Source: Tetrahymena elliotti 4EA
Taxonomy: Eukaryota > Ciliophora > Oligohymenophorea > Hymenostomatida > Tetrahymenidae
Direction of reading: 5' to 3'
Assembly (NCBI GenBank): GCA_000231825.2
Contig: JH720294.1
Location: forward strand, 629,158-693,157
DNA length: 64,000 nt
In this document: piece by piece, positions 1-13,734 of the stretch
Position numbering within the stretch: position 1 is the stretch's first letter
Layout: the number at the start of each line of letters is the position of its first letter
The notes under the pieces: generated by a model
Seen by the model: only the letters and a program-made list of their open reading frames with translations
Database searches by the model: none
What the model was told of the DNA's origin: nothing
Made by a program: the position numbers and the translations under genes

Positions 1-3000
1 TTTTTTTTATAATTATTATTATTCATTTTTTAATCAGAGCTATCAATTTAATCATTTAAATTTGTATCTATATTTTACAAAGTTTTTGAGTTTTTGTTTA
101 AATTTGAATTACTGTTATTTAGGTTTTCCTCAAAAATTTAATCATTTAATTAATATTGCTAATTTGAACTATTTTTTAAAGGTTAGTCAAATATTGTAGT
201 TTAATTTGTTTTAACATTTTCCATAAATTTTGCACTCACTTCTTCTTCGTTTTCAATATTTTTTTATATTTTATATTATTTATTATGAATCATTTGATCC
301 AAGTAGCTTTTATCTAAACTCTTATTGTCTTAAATCAAAAATTAATTTTTTTAGAAGTCTAAATTAAATGAGTTTCTCTTAAAAATTGAAAATGTGTTTT
401 AATTAGTTTTTTAATCTTATTTAAAATATTCAGATATAGGAATATCTTAGATTGTTTAGTTGTTTTTTATTTTTAAACATTGCTTTGAAGATGAAAATAG
501 AAAAATGTTTGAAGAGCTTTTGTTTTGGTCAAAATTAATTAATTTCTGAATTTCATTCTAATTTTCGATATTATTTAATTTTTAAATTATCTAGTTAGAG
601 TTAATAGAATCTCTTTACTTAGATTTACTATCTTTAAATTAAGAATTTCCTTATTTAAAAGAATTATTTATCTTCATATTATTATTAGCATTTGTAACAG
701 GCTCTAAATTTATTTAACTTTTTTCATAGCTCTAAGAAAAGAATTTATCAAATAACTCATTTTTTTCTTTAGGTTTTGTCTTAAAATCAAAGATCTTATT
801 ATTTTTTATATCAACAATCAAAGAGAGTAAAATAAGTTCAAAATTATAAGGATTTGATTAAATTAGTTTAATTGAAGTAGTAGCTATCAATTGTGTAAAT
901 AACTACTCTTCAAAATTAAATTAAATAATTCCAAAATTATCATTTTATTTAAAGAGAATTTCATTTATGATATCACAGCACAAACTAAATAATTTTAGCT
1001 TGTTGGTATTCTTTTAGCAAGCTGAAACAACAAATATGTTGAAATTGTAATTTGTCATTTCATTATATTTTTAATTTTCTACTTCAAGTTCTAAGCTATT
1101 TAATTTATTCAATTTGAAAACTTCCTACAATAAATTCATTAATTATTTTTTTAAGTGAGGAAGATATTATTGGCATTATTCTAATGAATTCGTTAAGACT
1201 AAAGCTGCATTATAATAATTTTATTTCTTTATCTAATATCTTGCCTATTCAAGAGTGCAATATTGAAAATATATGTCAGAACTGAATTGATAGTTTAGAA
1301 CTTATTTATTATTTTTGTGCTTTCTAACTTAATAAAAAATAATTTTTTAACTTTTTTGTAATTCATTTATCTTTTCTTTTCTTTTTACAACTTTTTTATT
1401 TGAATTTAAGTTATATTTCTAAATTTTCTAAATTTCTAACTCGGATTAGGTTAGCTTACTATTTAATTTTTCTTTTTCTTGTAAAAGAAGCAATGGATTT
1501 AAACTCATTCTATTGTCTGATAAATTAGGGCTAGATTAATTTTATTCTTTTGTATGTTTCTTAGAAATTTCATAAATAATTTAGTCATTTAGTTTATTAT
1601 CTTTTTCCTATTCGATTTTTTATTCAGTAATTGAATTTATTTTTTTTTAGTTATGACATTATTTATCTTTTTTGTCAAATTTTTTATTTAATTTAATGTT
1701 GAGAGTCTAATTAAATGATTTGGGACAATATTACTAATTTTTTATTTCTTGATTAAATTCATTTTTTATCAAATAATTTACTTTATTTTTTATTATACTT
1801 TTAATATTCATATTTTACTTACTTTTTTAGATTCCTTTAATTGGAGATAATAATATGATAGAACTTGGGTTTTTAGCATCTCTGTTTTGTTATTTTAATA
1901 TTTTTTTTGAATTAATCAAATAATCCTAAAAAGGATCTGATTCTTTTAGTTATTCATTCTTTTTAAAATAATTAGGAGAATCTTGAAATAATTTGCCATA
2001 TTTTTTTTCATAAATTTTAATATAAATCTGACTTAGTATATTGAGAACTGGAGATTCCAAGCTGCAAGATTCTTAATTTATCAATCCTTTAGACAAAGCA
2101 TAATAATCATTAATTTCTCTTTTATAACATGGAGGTAAGTAAATCTGGCTAATACTTAAAGTTTCTAAAGCTAGATCTTCAAGGATTTCTGACAAATTAT
2201 TTTTATTTTCTTAAATATAATTTAACATAGATTTTAAGTGATTCATCTTTCTATTATAAAGACTCCATTAAAGCTCCATTTAATAATAATTATTATAATT
2301 TTGATGAGATTTTTCTTGATGATTAGAAAATTTCTAATGATTTTTGGAATCAGGAAAATGTTCATATGATGTTTTATTTTGAAGAGAGCTTCTTAAATGA
2401 ACTGTAAATCTTTTTATCTAATCAGTAAACTAGGTACCTTCTCCTTAATGAGAGTAAATATTTAATTCATAATTAGCATAAATAATTGACTTTTAAAAAT
2501 TTTCACATGCTTCTTAATACCTACCACAGTTAAAGTGAATGACTCCCAAATTATTATAGCATACACCCAGTGCTCTGTTATTCCCAAACTATTTAAAATG
2601 CTCTATTTAATTTATAAGATTCAACAGCTACAACCCAGAGTCTTCTCTATAAAAGTTTTAAGTGGTAAATCTAAGCATTTTAAATAAATCCTAAAAACTA
2701 TTTAATAAATCTTGAGTATCTCTTGAGTGGCAAACACCTTCGAAATCTGCATCTATTTACTCATCTATCAAAATTTATTGATCTTAAACTGATGAGTTTT
2801 AATTAAATATGCTTTAAGATATATGAAATGAATTATTTATCTCAAACCTATTTAATTGATTTTCTTTTTCTATTTTTTTGTCTTTAGAATTCTAAATTTT
2901 AATGCATTTTAATATTTCAGTGAGATGTATTACAGGGTTAAGAATATCCCTACTCATTAAAAATGAGTGATAAATTTATATTCCCAAAATTAGAAATATC

Positions 3001-4606
3001 ACTCCCCAACTTGAGTAAGTGAAGATATAATTATAAAATTAAATTGTATTTTCTAGATTTTTTGCATAAATTTATAAATTTTCTTTAGTAAGCACATCTA
3101 AAAATAAATAAGCATTCTTTAATTAGAACTTGTCGAGTTTATCATTCCTAAGAATTTCAATTTTTGGTACTTTATCTATCATAGAAATAATATTCAAATG
3201 TACAAAACAATCTGTACCATTCCTGCTATATTCAAACATTTTTTAACTTATTTTTAATTAGTAGTCTAATGAATACTTGCTAGTATTTAGCAAAACAACA
3301 TTTGAGTTTTGAGTTAAATTTCCTAGAAATATCTGAGCTTGAGATTTATCTTCAAGGTAGTCTGTTTCAACTTATTTTATGGTTGTTTGCTATTATTAAT
3401 CATTTGCTTAAGAGTTATAAACTATTGATAAACTTTATGGGTCAATGAGCATCTAAAATTTTGAATTTTAACCAAAGTTTTAAAAAAAAATTGGGATAGT
3501 TGATAAATCAAGGGTTATGCACATAATTGAGAAAATATCATTTTGTTTTTATGAACTTAAGTTTATTCTCCTTTAGCAGAAATTGCTTGAGTAATATGGC
3601 CCATTTTTTCCAAAATTTAGAGATGGTGCAAATATTAGAGTTGAAATATCATCTATTGTGGGTTGGTAATAGTATCTGCATCTTAAATCTAACTTATAAG
3701 GACCTTAATAGGGACAATCATTGGGAGGTTCGTATTCTGCATAAGTTGTATTATTGCTTGTCATGAAAATCAACCCATCATTTGTAAGTCCTGAATAAAT
3801 AGTTTGTATTTACATCCATCTGGCTACTTAATTTTAATTATCGAATTTAATTGACTTTATAATAACGTCCAAAGTAGTTGTTTATTTTAGCTCGAACAAC
3901 TCTCTTTCATCTAATTACTCCAAATAAGCTCTCTCTACTTAATGCCTATGTTTATTTTATTTTTAGAATTAGATAAGAAAATTAAAATTAAAAGGGTAAG
4001 TAGACTTTTAGATCTAAATAAATTGCTCCTTTCTTTTAAAAGAGTAAATACAATTGAATATCTTAAAAATTTTAAATTATATTAAAATAGACTTTAAAAT
4101 AATAAAATATGATTTTAAAAAATGAGAATAATTAAAAAATTATACCAAACACTTGTTAAAAGTGGATTTTGTCTGAACATATTGAGTATTATTGGGTTCT
4201 CTAAATTTAAATAGGTTCTATCTACATTGTGTAAAGCTGGTATAAAATTTTTATTATTAATTACTTAACCTAATAACTACCTTCCTAAAAATTCATTAAG
4301 TAGATTCATTTACCATGCTATTTTTTATACCTGCTAGTTTATTTAAAAAACAACTGCATAGTTTTATTATTTAGAGTTTTTGATTTGATCTTAGTACATC
4401 TGATCTGCAAACTATTAAATAACTTATACACTTGATATCTACATAAAGTATAGACTGATAAATGTGGATGTAATTAAAATAAGGGAAGGAAGCAGTCCTA
4501 TAAAAATTATAGTTATTTGAGTTTAATTTCTCTTAAAAAATCCATCATTTTTGGAAAATTATTTTGTTAGAGTATCATCTATATTTTATTTTTTTTCTAA
4601 ATTCAT
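1..4606 (-). CDS. Array gene A: Cache-like/TPR transmembrane protein (3' end outside window)
   Basis: First (leftmost) member of the seven-gene family; about 1,468 codons are inside the window and the C-terminal vWA-like part is missing. The start ATG is at 4606 (MNLEKKQNID). Exon 1 is 4146-4606 and exon 2 runs from 3945 to the edge; the intron 3946-4145 (GT-AG) splits a TGG Trp codon. Seen: membrane helix at about residues 31-55, the Cache-like motif DLRCRYYY near 3650-3690, a TPR with GVCYNN-like signature near 2520-2590, then a long Q/N/S-rich tail. The frame holds from the intron to position 26 with no TGA. Known of the families: Cache domains bind small ligands outside the cell, and TPRs bind proteins. 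Inferred: membrane sensor or scaffold. Function is unproven. Confidence 0.8.
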
Positions 4607-5539
4607 TCCTCTTTTTTTAAGCTAATTACATATAATTAATGTAATTCTTATTTCTTTGTAAATTTAATCTTTCTGGCTTAAATTGCAAATAAATAAATAT
4701 ATTTAATCATTTATTTGCTAACTACATTCTATTTTAAAAAAAATGCTAATAAACCGCTCGCTCAAAATATAAATTTTTTCAATAATTATTATCTTTAAAT
4801 TAGAATGAAATGATCAATTAATTCAAACGACATTAAAAAATTAATTAGTAATTTTTGTTAAATATTTCTTAATTCACGAATTCGACTAGTGTAATACAAG
4901 CAAAGTATCTACTTTTTTAAGCTATTATTAATTAGCTTATATTAATGTTGAAATCCTTAAAGTAAAAAAAACACACTTCCTTCCCTTACCTAATAATTAA
5001 AGAGCCAAGAAATTAAAAAGGGTTAAATTCTTTTATTGATAGTATTAAGTCCCACTTAAAAGGAAAATTTTTAGGAATTTTATGTACATTAAAAAATCTG
5101 AAACGAAGAAAAACATAAATTCATCCAAAAAAATATTCTATCAAATTCAATAATATATAAAAATGGATAAAGTGTTTTGTTAATATTTATATCTAAATAA
5201 ATCAATATGTTCATGATAAATAGATAAAAAAATGGGAAAATTTAAATTATTTAAAATAAAAAATGAATCTATCTTTTGATATTTTTAAATTTATTCTATC
5301 TATTTTTGTCAAAAATAATTTTTTAAGAAGCTAATCTTTTCTTTTTCAAATATTTTTAGGAAAATCTAATACTTTTCATTTAAAGTAAATCCATCAATCA
5401 TAACAATCAAAAAAAATTATAAAGTTTAAAAAAAGTATTTAAATACCAAGTTTTTATATTGAAACCGTTTAAAGCGATGATGATTACAACTATATTTTAA
5501 AGTACAATATTATTTTTTTAAGATCAGATAATTGATGCA
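4607..5539. other. Intergenic, upstream of gene A
   Basis: Very A+T-rich sequence between the gene A start and an orphan C-terminal module. I see no open frame with coding character on either strand. It presumably holds the gene A promoter, but no specific element is recognisable. Confidence 0.5.
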
Positions 5540-5797
5540 TCAAAAATGTTCTATTATCATTGGTAATTAGTTATTTTTTAGGTGTTCTCTGTTATTATAA
5601 ATATATTAAAGTAATTTCTCCTCAGAATTGAAAAAACTTATCACTAATATACCACCTATTATTATGTTTTCTAAGTTATTAAATTCATCTCATTATTATA
5701 TATCATTTTTAAGGAGGATTAGTAACTCAATTTCTAAATTATATAATAAGTCAGTAGTTTCTGTAATAAATTTTTGTTAGATATTTAAAAATATTAG
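5540..5797 (-). pseudogene. Orphan C-terminal (vWA-like) module of the array family
   Basis: Read on the minus strand, about 85 codons match the last part of gene B: IELLILLKND, a gap, ISFFNSEEKLLQYIYNNREH, and a terminal IEHF followed by TGA. An in-frame TGA lies inside (just before DEFNNL), another TGA bounds it upstream, and no start or upstream domains are present. It is therefore a remnant, not a gene. The likely origin is unequal crossing-over that left the 3' tail of a neighbouring paralogue behind. Confidence 0.7.
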
Positions 5798-5880
5798 TCA
5801 GTAAAGTAAATTTAGTAGGTTTAATGTGTTTTATGAAATTAGTACTTTTTAAACTTTAAATTTTTATACTTACTTTAAGC

Positions 5881-6115
5881 ACTCCAATAAAGCACCCACC
5901 ATACTCTCCTTATCTGCCTCCTTGTGACTATTGGCTTTTTGGCTTTATTAAGCAACACCTTGGTGATCATACAAACAAAGAAAGCTTATTTGAAGAAGTG
6001 ACCAAAACTTTAAATGAAATTCCAATCTCTGAATATAAAAAGATTTTTGAGAAGTGGATCGAAAGATTGGAACCTCGTGTAAAATGCAAGGAGAATACTT
6101 TGAACATTTATTAAA
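5881..6115 (+). pseudogene. Tc1/mariner-type transposase, C-terminal fragment
   Basis: The plus strand encodes KHPPYSPYLPPCDYWLFGF followed by about 55 residues ending near RLEPRVKCK. This matches the end of mariner-family DDE transposases, whose hallmark is a YSPDLAP(S/C)D block carrying the third catalytic Asp. The Asp of PPCD is kept. The usual Asp of SPD is Tyr here. After RVKCK a 1-nt loss throws the expected G-E-Y-F-E end out of frame. The first two catalytic Asp residues are absent, so this is a dead fragment. It is inserted between two family remnants. Confidence 0.75.
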
Positions 6116-6336
6116 ATAAATATTAAATGCAAGCTTTTTTGTTGTATTTTTACCATTAATATTACAAAATTTATTGAACTACCTAAGTATGTACTATACG
6201 ATATGCACCTCAGACCAAGTTTATTGAATGCACACCTCTAATATCTAAGAAAATCCATTTAAAAAATACTTGGAATTGTACATACCTAGGATACCACTTG
6301 CCCATAAAAAGAATAGTCTATACAGTAATTACTTTT
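6116..6336. other. Short spacer between transposase fragment and small plus-strand gene
   Basis: No gene is assigned. The frame of the following plus-strand gene is open back to about 6176, so the true start could lie upstream of 6337 or in an unseen exon. No terminal inverted repeat could be confirmed by eye. Confidence 0.35.
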
Positions 6337-6976
6337 ATGTTATAATTCTATGTAAATTTAATGGAGTATAGTCTATCTTAATTAGCAGCTAATAATTTAT
6401 AGGCACTTTCTTTCATTGATCCTAAAGAAAAGTGGTATTACTTATTGAATACTGAGTAATTTGCCAAACCATTTACAAAAAAAATGAAAAACATCAATCA
6501 AAAGTATTTAAAATTGAATGGCAATGCTTTGTAAAGACTATTGTAAGAGATAATTAATATTTAAATACAAATGCTAATATTATTTACAAGAAAATTAACA
6601 AAAAATGTACTTTTAAACAGATGAAAGATATTTTAAAAACTATAGATACTTAAATTATTAATAAAAAATAATATATAAAGATTTAGAAATTACTATCTCA
6701 GTTATTAATGAGCAAGTGTTTGTAGGAGAACTAACTTTTAGCAATTCGTTTTCTAAACAAAATAAAGGGTTTTCTTACATAACATTAATAACTGTGATTC
6801 ACTTTTAAGATAATCTTAAATCTATTTAGCTTGATTCAGGATGTAATATAATTTTTAGTTCATCATATAAGAAAATTTATTTTTTTTAGTTTAGAAAGGA
6901 TTTGATAAAACTTTTTGAGAAAAATTCTCATGAGAGATGGATACAACTTTACTAAACAAAAAAAATTTAAAGATGA
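6337..6976 (+). CDS. Hypothetical protein, two exons
   Basis: Proposed exons are 6337-6542 and 6628-6976, joined over a GTAAGAG...GAAAG intron of 85 bp; together they make 185 codons in frame, ending in TGA. Exon 1 includes SFIDPKEKWYYLLNTEQF; exon 2 includes ISVINEQVFVGELTF and IQLDSGCNIIFSS. Residue composition (G, D, E, C, W, V) is more protein-like than the surrounding spacer. I do not recognise the family. Other frames are also rather open because TGA is rare here, so the exon model is provisional. It is one of only two plus-strand genes in the array region. Confidence 0.4.
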
Positions 6977-7161
6977 ATTTTTAAAAAATTAGTAGACTAA
7001 TGTAAAAAAAGTCCACAAAATCTAAAAATCACATTACTTTTTTTCACAAATGAAATGAGATTGAGTTTCATTTAAAATATAGTTTAAAAGTAAATAGGTA
7101 TTATAAAATAAAAGGTTTATATGATTAAATTTTGATTGTTTAGTTTTTTACAGTAAATTTT

Positions 7162-7255
7162 TCAAAAATGTTCAATAACGAAGAGAGTGAAGATATTTTT
7201 AAGATGTCTTTGGTCATTATTAAAGTATTAAAAGAGTTTTTATTCTGTTTAAAAA
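7162..7255 (-). pseudogene. Second, decayed copy of the family C-terminus just 3' of gene B
   Basis: About 31 minus-strand codons ending at a TGA (7162-7164) read FQTEQKLFQYFNNDQRHLKN then VIEHF. They parallel the true end of gene B, FQTEEKLLQYIYNYREHLKN then VVEHF. It lies only 145 bp downstream of the gene B stop and is a tandem remnant of the 3' tail. Confidence 0.65.
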
Positions 7256-7306
7256 TTTAGCTTTATGATTATAAAAACATTACATAAGCTTTTCTACTGT
7301 TTATAT

Positions 7307-10300
7307 TCAAAAATGTTCAACAACTAAAGGAGTTGAGTAATTTTTAAGATGTTCACGATAATTATAAATGTATTGCAAGAGCTTTTCTTCTGTTTAGAAA
7401 AATGTAATAACAGACTTTCCATTTTCTACGAAATTATGTAAATTAGTAAATTCTTATTGGTTCTACTAGTCATTTTAAACTAATACAAGCAATTCTATTT
7501 ATAGATGAAGAAGCAATTTAGCTAACTCTTTTAATAAAAACGTATTGCTAAAATACAGCTATTGGTCTGTGAAGTAAACTAAAAAAGTGTAGCTTAATTT
7601 TTGATCATAATGTTTATTTTATTTGTTTTAGGTGAGATAAATAGTTAATTTTTCATCAGAGTTGAGGATGTATTATTTCAAAGAGTTATGAATACCTAAG
7701 TGGAAAATTTATTCTGGAGCAAGAGATGCTTTTTATTTTTTTTCTATCACTTTATCCAAAAGTACTTCACCAATTTAAAATGCATTTGAGCCTTACTTGC
7801 TGTACTCATTTAGTTTATTTAAAAGAGATTTTTGTAAGTAATTGAAATTATGGTTGGATAAATAATCAGTTTCTTTGAAATTTAAACCATTTATTTCTTT
7901 TTAACAATCTTGGTTGTTATAATTAAATTTATTTTTATTGACGAAATTTTGTAAATTATAATTTTATAAATTTGGTTCTGCATAATTTATTACTTTAATT
8001 TCATTTTTATTATAGTTTTAATCAATTTCATTTGAATCAGTTGAATCAAATGATGATTCAGAAGACTCAACTGTATTTTAATGGTGAATAATTTACTTAT
8101 CATCAAAATGATCATCACTAATATCATGATTATTAATAATTGATTTGCTGATAATTTTATTTTGGGATAAAGCTTGTTGATTTATGTCATGGAATGTATG
8201 GTCTCCATAATTCTTAGGGTTTGCTTATTTTAAATGAGCCATAGAATTTTGACAAGAAAAAATACCAGTCTATTGATTAGTTGCTTTATTAGGGTGTAGA
8301 ATCTATTATTTTTAATATTTAATTTAACTTTCTTTCATTTCAATATTTTATATCCCATTGTTTTAATATTAAGCATCACTAAAAAAGTATTATTTATGTT
8401 AAAATATTTAAAACAAAATACCTTCAAAAAGAAAAAGGTTTGATTTTATTGATTTTATTCCTGTAAAATTTATAATTTAATTAAATATTCTATCTTTAAA
8501 GGAATATTAAATTAATCCAAAATTATCATTGTCTTTATATAGTATTTCACTAATAAGATCAGAAGATAAAGCATAAACTCTTTTCTTAACCTCGCTACTG
8601 CGACAAACTGATATCAAACAGACATTAAAATCACAATTAGTTAAAGAATTATATTTTTGGTAAGTCTCTTGTAAGTCTTCACTCTTTAATTCATTTTAAT
8701 GAAATATTTCAGTAAGAATTTATAACTCTAAATTTTTCAAAAAAGGGAGATAATATTTGGATTATTCAAGTGTATTAGTTAAAATCATAGCAGCATTATA
8801 ATAATTGTGTTATTTAATCTAAAATTAAGCTTATTAAACAGCACAAAACTGAAAATACACGTCAGAGCTGAAGTTGTAAATACTTAATTTTAATTTGTCA
8901 ATTTTTTTAATCTTTCTCACCTAGTAAAAAGACATTTTTTTCTTTTTAAATAAATGTTAAAAATTAAATCTTTATTTGAGTTAATTTTTGGAGTTAGTCT
9001 TTAGATTCTAATCAGAAATATTTTAACCACTCTATTCAATTTTATCTTATTTACTTCTTTTAAGTTTTTATTGATAATCTTTCTAAGTGTTTGATCTGTT
9101 GAAAATACTTTATGAGATATTTGATGAAAGAATTTTCTCTTTGTTAAAATTAAAATTTTATTTTGATTCTTATGAAGCTGCTGATGAAGGTGAAGTTACA
9201 TTTACTAATTTTTGGATTGGTTTAATATTTTAGTAGTGTAATTTTTCTAAATGTGAATTGTTACAAAATTAGTTGGATTTTTAAAGCTATTTTTTACTCA
9301 TATCTTTTTAATTTTCAAAACTTCTTTTATTTTCATCTTCATCATTATTTTAATTTTATCTTGCATTCTTTTAAAAAGTACTTCTTTTATGATAAATATA
9401 ATCATCAATTCTATTTTTAAAAAAATTGTTATTCAAAGAAGAAGAAGAAACATGATTTTCTTTAGACCTTACAATTGGTGCCATTAAAATAACTGATTCA
9501 TTCATACTAAACTATATATTCTTATTTTCTAATAAAACCTCAATATTTCTATCAACAGCACTATTTTAATTTTGGACAGATGATTATAATATACTTTTCA
9601 ATCCAATATTGTGCTTATGCTCACAATTTTTTAAGTATAGTAGGTTTAATTTATTTAGGATACAATCAGCTTCCTATAACTAATTTCTAAATAGCTTTCC
9701 TTTTGATAGTGCATAGTAATTCATAAAATCTCTTTTTATTGATGGAGGTAAATAGAGTTAGCTTAAACTCATATTTTCAACTACTAAATCTTCGAAAATA
9801 TCAATTAAATAATTATCAAATTTCTAAGAATATTAGTATAATGAATCACAATAATTACAGTTTCTGTTAAAGAGATTCCAGTAGAGTTATTCTAATTCAA
9901 AATTTTAATGACAATTCTCATTAAATTAACTCTTAGCTCTTGATTTTTCTGATGTGATATTGCTTGGATTAGCGATATCATTATTACCTTAGAACGATAT
10001 TCTTTAGGAAAGAGTACTTTTTACTTGATCTGTGAATCTTTTAATATTATCTTCTATAGAATTTTCTTACTAATCTTATGAGTAAATATCCAATTCATAT
10101 TTTGCGCATATGATTGCTTTCTAGAAATTCTGCAGAGCTTCTAAATACCTACCACAATTATAATGTATAACACCCATATTGTTATAGCAAACACCTAGTG
10201 CTCTTTAATTACCAAATTACTAGAAATGTTAAATTTAAATATTTAGATTCAATAATGAAACACTTTCATTCTCTTTGTAAAAATTTTATGTTGTGAATCT

Positions 10301-12184
10301 CAATATTTTAAAGAGATTTTAAAAGCTATCTAAAAGTTCTTATGTATCACTTGAAAAGCATAATCCATGAAAGTCTGCATCAATTTGTTCATCAATTACA
10401 ACCTAATCTTGTTAAGTATGACTATCAGTAATTATAGTGAATTATGACTCTACAAGCTTTAGACTTTTTTCAGGATTTTGTTATTGTTTTTCTTTTTATG
10501 TTTGCTTCTAATTCAAAAATTTGATCTATCTAAGAATATAAGTCAAGTGAATTACAGGCTATAAAAGAAATACTCCAAGATTAATTGAATAATAAATCTA
10601 GATAAGCAAAATAACTATTATTAGTCCCCAAGAAACATATGTAAATATCTTGTTGTAATAAATAATAGTATTTTATAGATCTTCCGAGTAAATTTACATC
10701 TTTTATTTAGATAGAACATCCAGAAATAAATAAACACTTTTCTTTTCAAATTTTTTGGAAGGATCAATTGATTTTAAAGTTTCATACTTTGGAACTTTAT
10801 CAATGAAAGTCACAATATTTACAATAACAAAACATTCTGTTCCATTTCTATTATATTCAAAAGTTTTTTGATTTGACTCAAAAAGAGAAATGAATTCAAC
10901 TTAATCACTGCTAGAGAGAAGGTAGTTTTTATATTTCCCTACATTTTCTAAGAAAATTTTGGATGATTATTAGTCCTATAAATAATTTGTCTCTATTTAA
11001 TTCACTGTAATAGATTCAGATTATTGTAGTGTTGATAAAGAGCTATAGACTACAGTTAATGATAATGGGTCTAAAAGCATTTAATATTTAGAGTTAGAAC
11101 TAAAGTTTTAAAAATATATTGGTATAGCTGATAAACTTAATGTAATACATAATACTCCATAAGGATCATTTTTAGAGTCAGGATTTGAATTTTTGTATTG
11201 TATTGATCTTTAACAAAAATTACTAGCAAAATAATATGTTCCGAACCCTATATTTATCTGAGGAGAAAAAATAACTGTAGAAATGCTATCAATTGTAGGT
11301 TGATAATAATATCTACACCGAATATCTAATCGATATGGTCCAACATAAGGACAATCATCAGGTATTTTATAACCTGCATAAGTTGTGTTGTTGCTGGTAA
11401 CATACATCATTCCATCGTAAGAAAATCCTATATAAATTGCTCCTATTTACAACCATCTAGAACCCTAAATATTACTATTATGTTTGATTGCTTTCCAAAG
11501 ATAATCTAAATGCGTTGAATGATACAATTATTCTAACTCCTTCTCATCCAATTAACTTAAATATGCTTTACTAACTTAATGCCTATTATAATCAATATAA
11601 AAATAAATTCAATAAACTAATATAAATAATTTTGGTTTTAAAGAAAATCAATTACTACAAATAATTATATGTTATTTTAAGGGAAAAAGTTAGATTTTGT
11701 TTTTAGTTAAGTCAATTGATTTTTACCATACGCTTGTGTAAATAGAATTCTTTTTAAAAAGGGCAAGAACTTCTTAATTTTCCTAGTTATTATATGTCCT
11801 AAACATGTTGTGTATAGCAGGAACATAATCTTCATTTCTACTTACTTAGTATAAAATCTCTTTTTAAAAAAATTAATTTATTAGATTTATCTGCCAGGAT
11901 ATTTTTTAAACTTATGAGTTAATCTGAAAAAGAACTGCCTGGTTTTATAGCTTAGAGTTGTTAATTTAATCTGAATATAGTTAATCAGCAAATTCCCCAA
12001 TAATGTCTAGGCACATAGTTTGAAGAAATAGCAAGCTAACAAATGTAGAAGTAATTAGAATTATTGTTGGTAATAAAGAAATCAATATGATTGTTAATTG
12101 AGTTTAATGCTATTAAAACCAGCTATTATTTAATTCTTTTTATCTTTGCTTCCCATTTAATTTTTCTTAAATGGAATATCTCAT
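7307..12184 (-). CDS. Array gene B: Cache-like/TPR/vWA-like transmembrane protein
   Basis: Intact 1,577-aa member. Exon 1 is 11727-12184 and exon 2 is 7307-11582; the 144-bp intron 11583-11726 splits a Trp codon, and the joined length is divisible by three. Seen in order: membrane helix at about 30-52 (ILISLLPTIILITSTFVSL), Cache-like region with DIRCRYYY at about 230, second helix at about 465-490 (WGLIIVILLIQIYYSI) followed by PVIHLTYILRQIK, TPR at about 610-650 (GVCYNNMGVIHYNCGRYLEA), low-complexity tail, and a vWA-like end at about 1450-1577 (FLVYFTDQQ, IELLVLVQND, EEKLLQYIY). No vWA metal site (DxSxS) was found. ATG 12184 is the first in-frame start, giving MRYSIQEKLNG. Inferred role: membrane sensor coupled to protein-protein interaction. 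Confidence 0.85.
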
Positions 12185-13734
12185 TTAAAATAATTTATAC
12201 TTTTTTAAATAATTATGCTCTTTTTTTTATTTATTAATTATGAGCCACCTCTTTGATATATTTTTAATATACTCTATCTATTTGATTTGATTTTACTGAA
12301 AATAATTATTCTTTTAGATTAAATCTCAATTTAGTTATTGCAATCAATCTTAGCTTATCCATATGTAATAATAGTAAATGTCTCATAAAAATGATGATAT
12401 TGGCTTTTATTTTAATTGGTTTTAGTTAAAAATTGTGATTATCTTTGATAAGTATAAAAATTTTAGAATTAGAAAATTTTGCTGCAGTAATTAACATAAA
12501 AAATGCTGATTTTCTAGCTGATTTGTTATATAGATTATTCTAAAATTTTATGATACTTATGAGGCCTAAAAAAATAATAACCTAAATAAGTTAATTAATA
12601 ATTATATTTAATTTATCATAGATTTTCAGTAACATTCTAATCAATCAAAAATTTTTAAATTAAATCATAGTAAGATAAATTTTGCTTTAATACTTATACA
12701 TATCTAAAATAAGGAAGATGTGAAATGGAAATAAAATAATTGTCAAATTATAGTATGAAAATTTGTTTGATATCTAAATACTTTAGAATCCAAATCAAAA
12801 CCATACTTTTCAAAATTTAAATAAAACTAATTGAGTCTAGTTTATTTTGCTTGGGAAAATATGTGATTTTAAATAATTTCTATTTGTTACACTTACTAAA
12901 AAATATATGAAATAGACACAAAGAATTTGTATTTTTTAATACCTTTCGATTGTTAAATTAATCAAAATAAATTTTTTTTGCCTTTACAAAAAATTGTGAT
13001 TAATTATTTCAGTCTTTTTCTTTGTTCTACATGAAAAAAATTAAATAAATTAAAAATCCTATATAAAACAAAAAGCTTGAGTTCGTTGTTTACTATTGAA
13101 TTTTTATTAAAGCCAGAAAAATCCAACACCTATTTACATTTGCTCTTCTTTGCCTACTGTTATTATAAATATGTTATATCCAATTTTCGATTCATTATTA
13201 AAAAATTACACAATAGATTAACTAACCATTTTAGTAGATATTATGAAGATTTACATTCAACTCAATAAAATTTTTTTGTTAACAGCCAATATGAGCAACT
13301 GTAATTCTAAGCTAGTTAGTAAACTAATTAATATATTTAAGAGATCTTGATTATTTAGTAATAAAAATTAATCAGTGAAATAATTAGAAACTCTTATTTA
13401 ACTTTAGAAACAACATTACATTTCTTTTGCAAATTTTATTTATGATCTTTGTATGGTAAGTAAGTGTTTATTTTTTAATCTAAATTAAAAATGTATTTTT
13501 TTAAAGCTGTTTTCAAACTAGATGAAAAAAATATTCACTTGAGTATTAGTTTCTTGTAGCTCTTTATAATTTCTTATTATTTTAGTTTGCTTAATTCAAA
13601 AATATTTCTTTTTTCTTTTTGTTGGAGTATATTTTTATTACTAATTATTCTCACGAAATATAGGAGATAGAAACTAATTTAATTCATCTTCATTTTATTG
13701 GTCTTCCAATATTAAATCTTTATCTTCTAATTTA
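12185..13734. other. Intergenic between genes B and C, with a possible family remnant
   Basis: No gene is supported. Around 13130-13400 the minus strand weakly resembles the 3' module of the family: a TATTTATAATAACAG segment like the YIYNNR codons, and a later stretch like the region before IELLVL in gene B. Decay is advanced and the match is by eye only. A 63-codon plus-strand standard-code ORF at 13077-13268 overlaps it and looks incidental. Confidence 0.3.

Noticed and set aside
6176..6976. Cyclin-like resemblance of the small plus-strand gene (EYSLSQLAANNLQAL)
   Set aside because: Only a short helical pattern is shared; no cyclin-box signature upstream supports it.
7307..7700. Complete vWA domain with a metal-binding site
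   Set aside because: The second half resembles vWA, but no DxSxS motif is found upstream in the low-complexity tail, so only a vWA-like half-domain is claimed.
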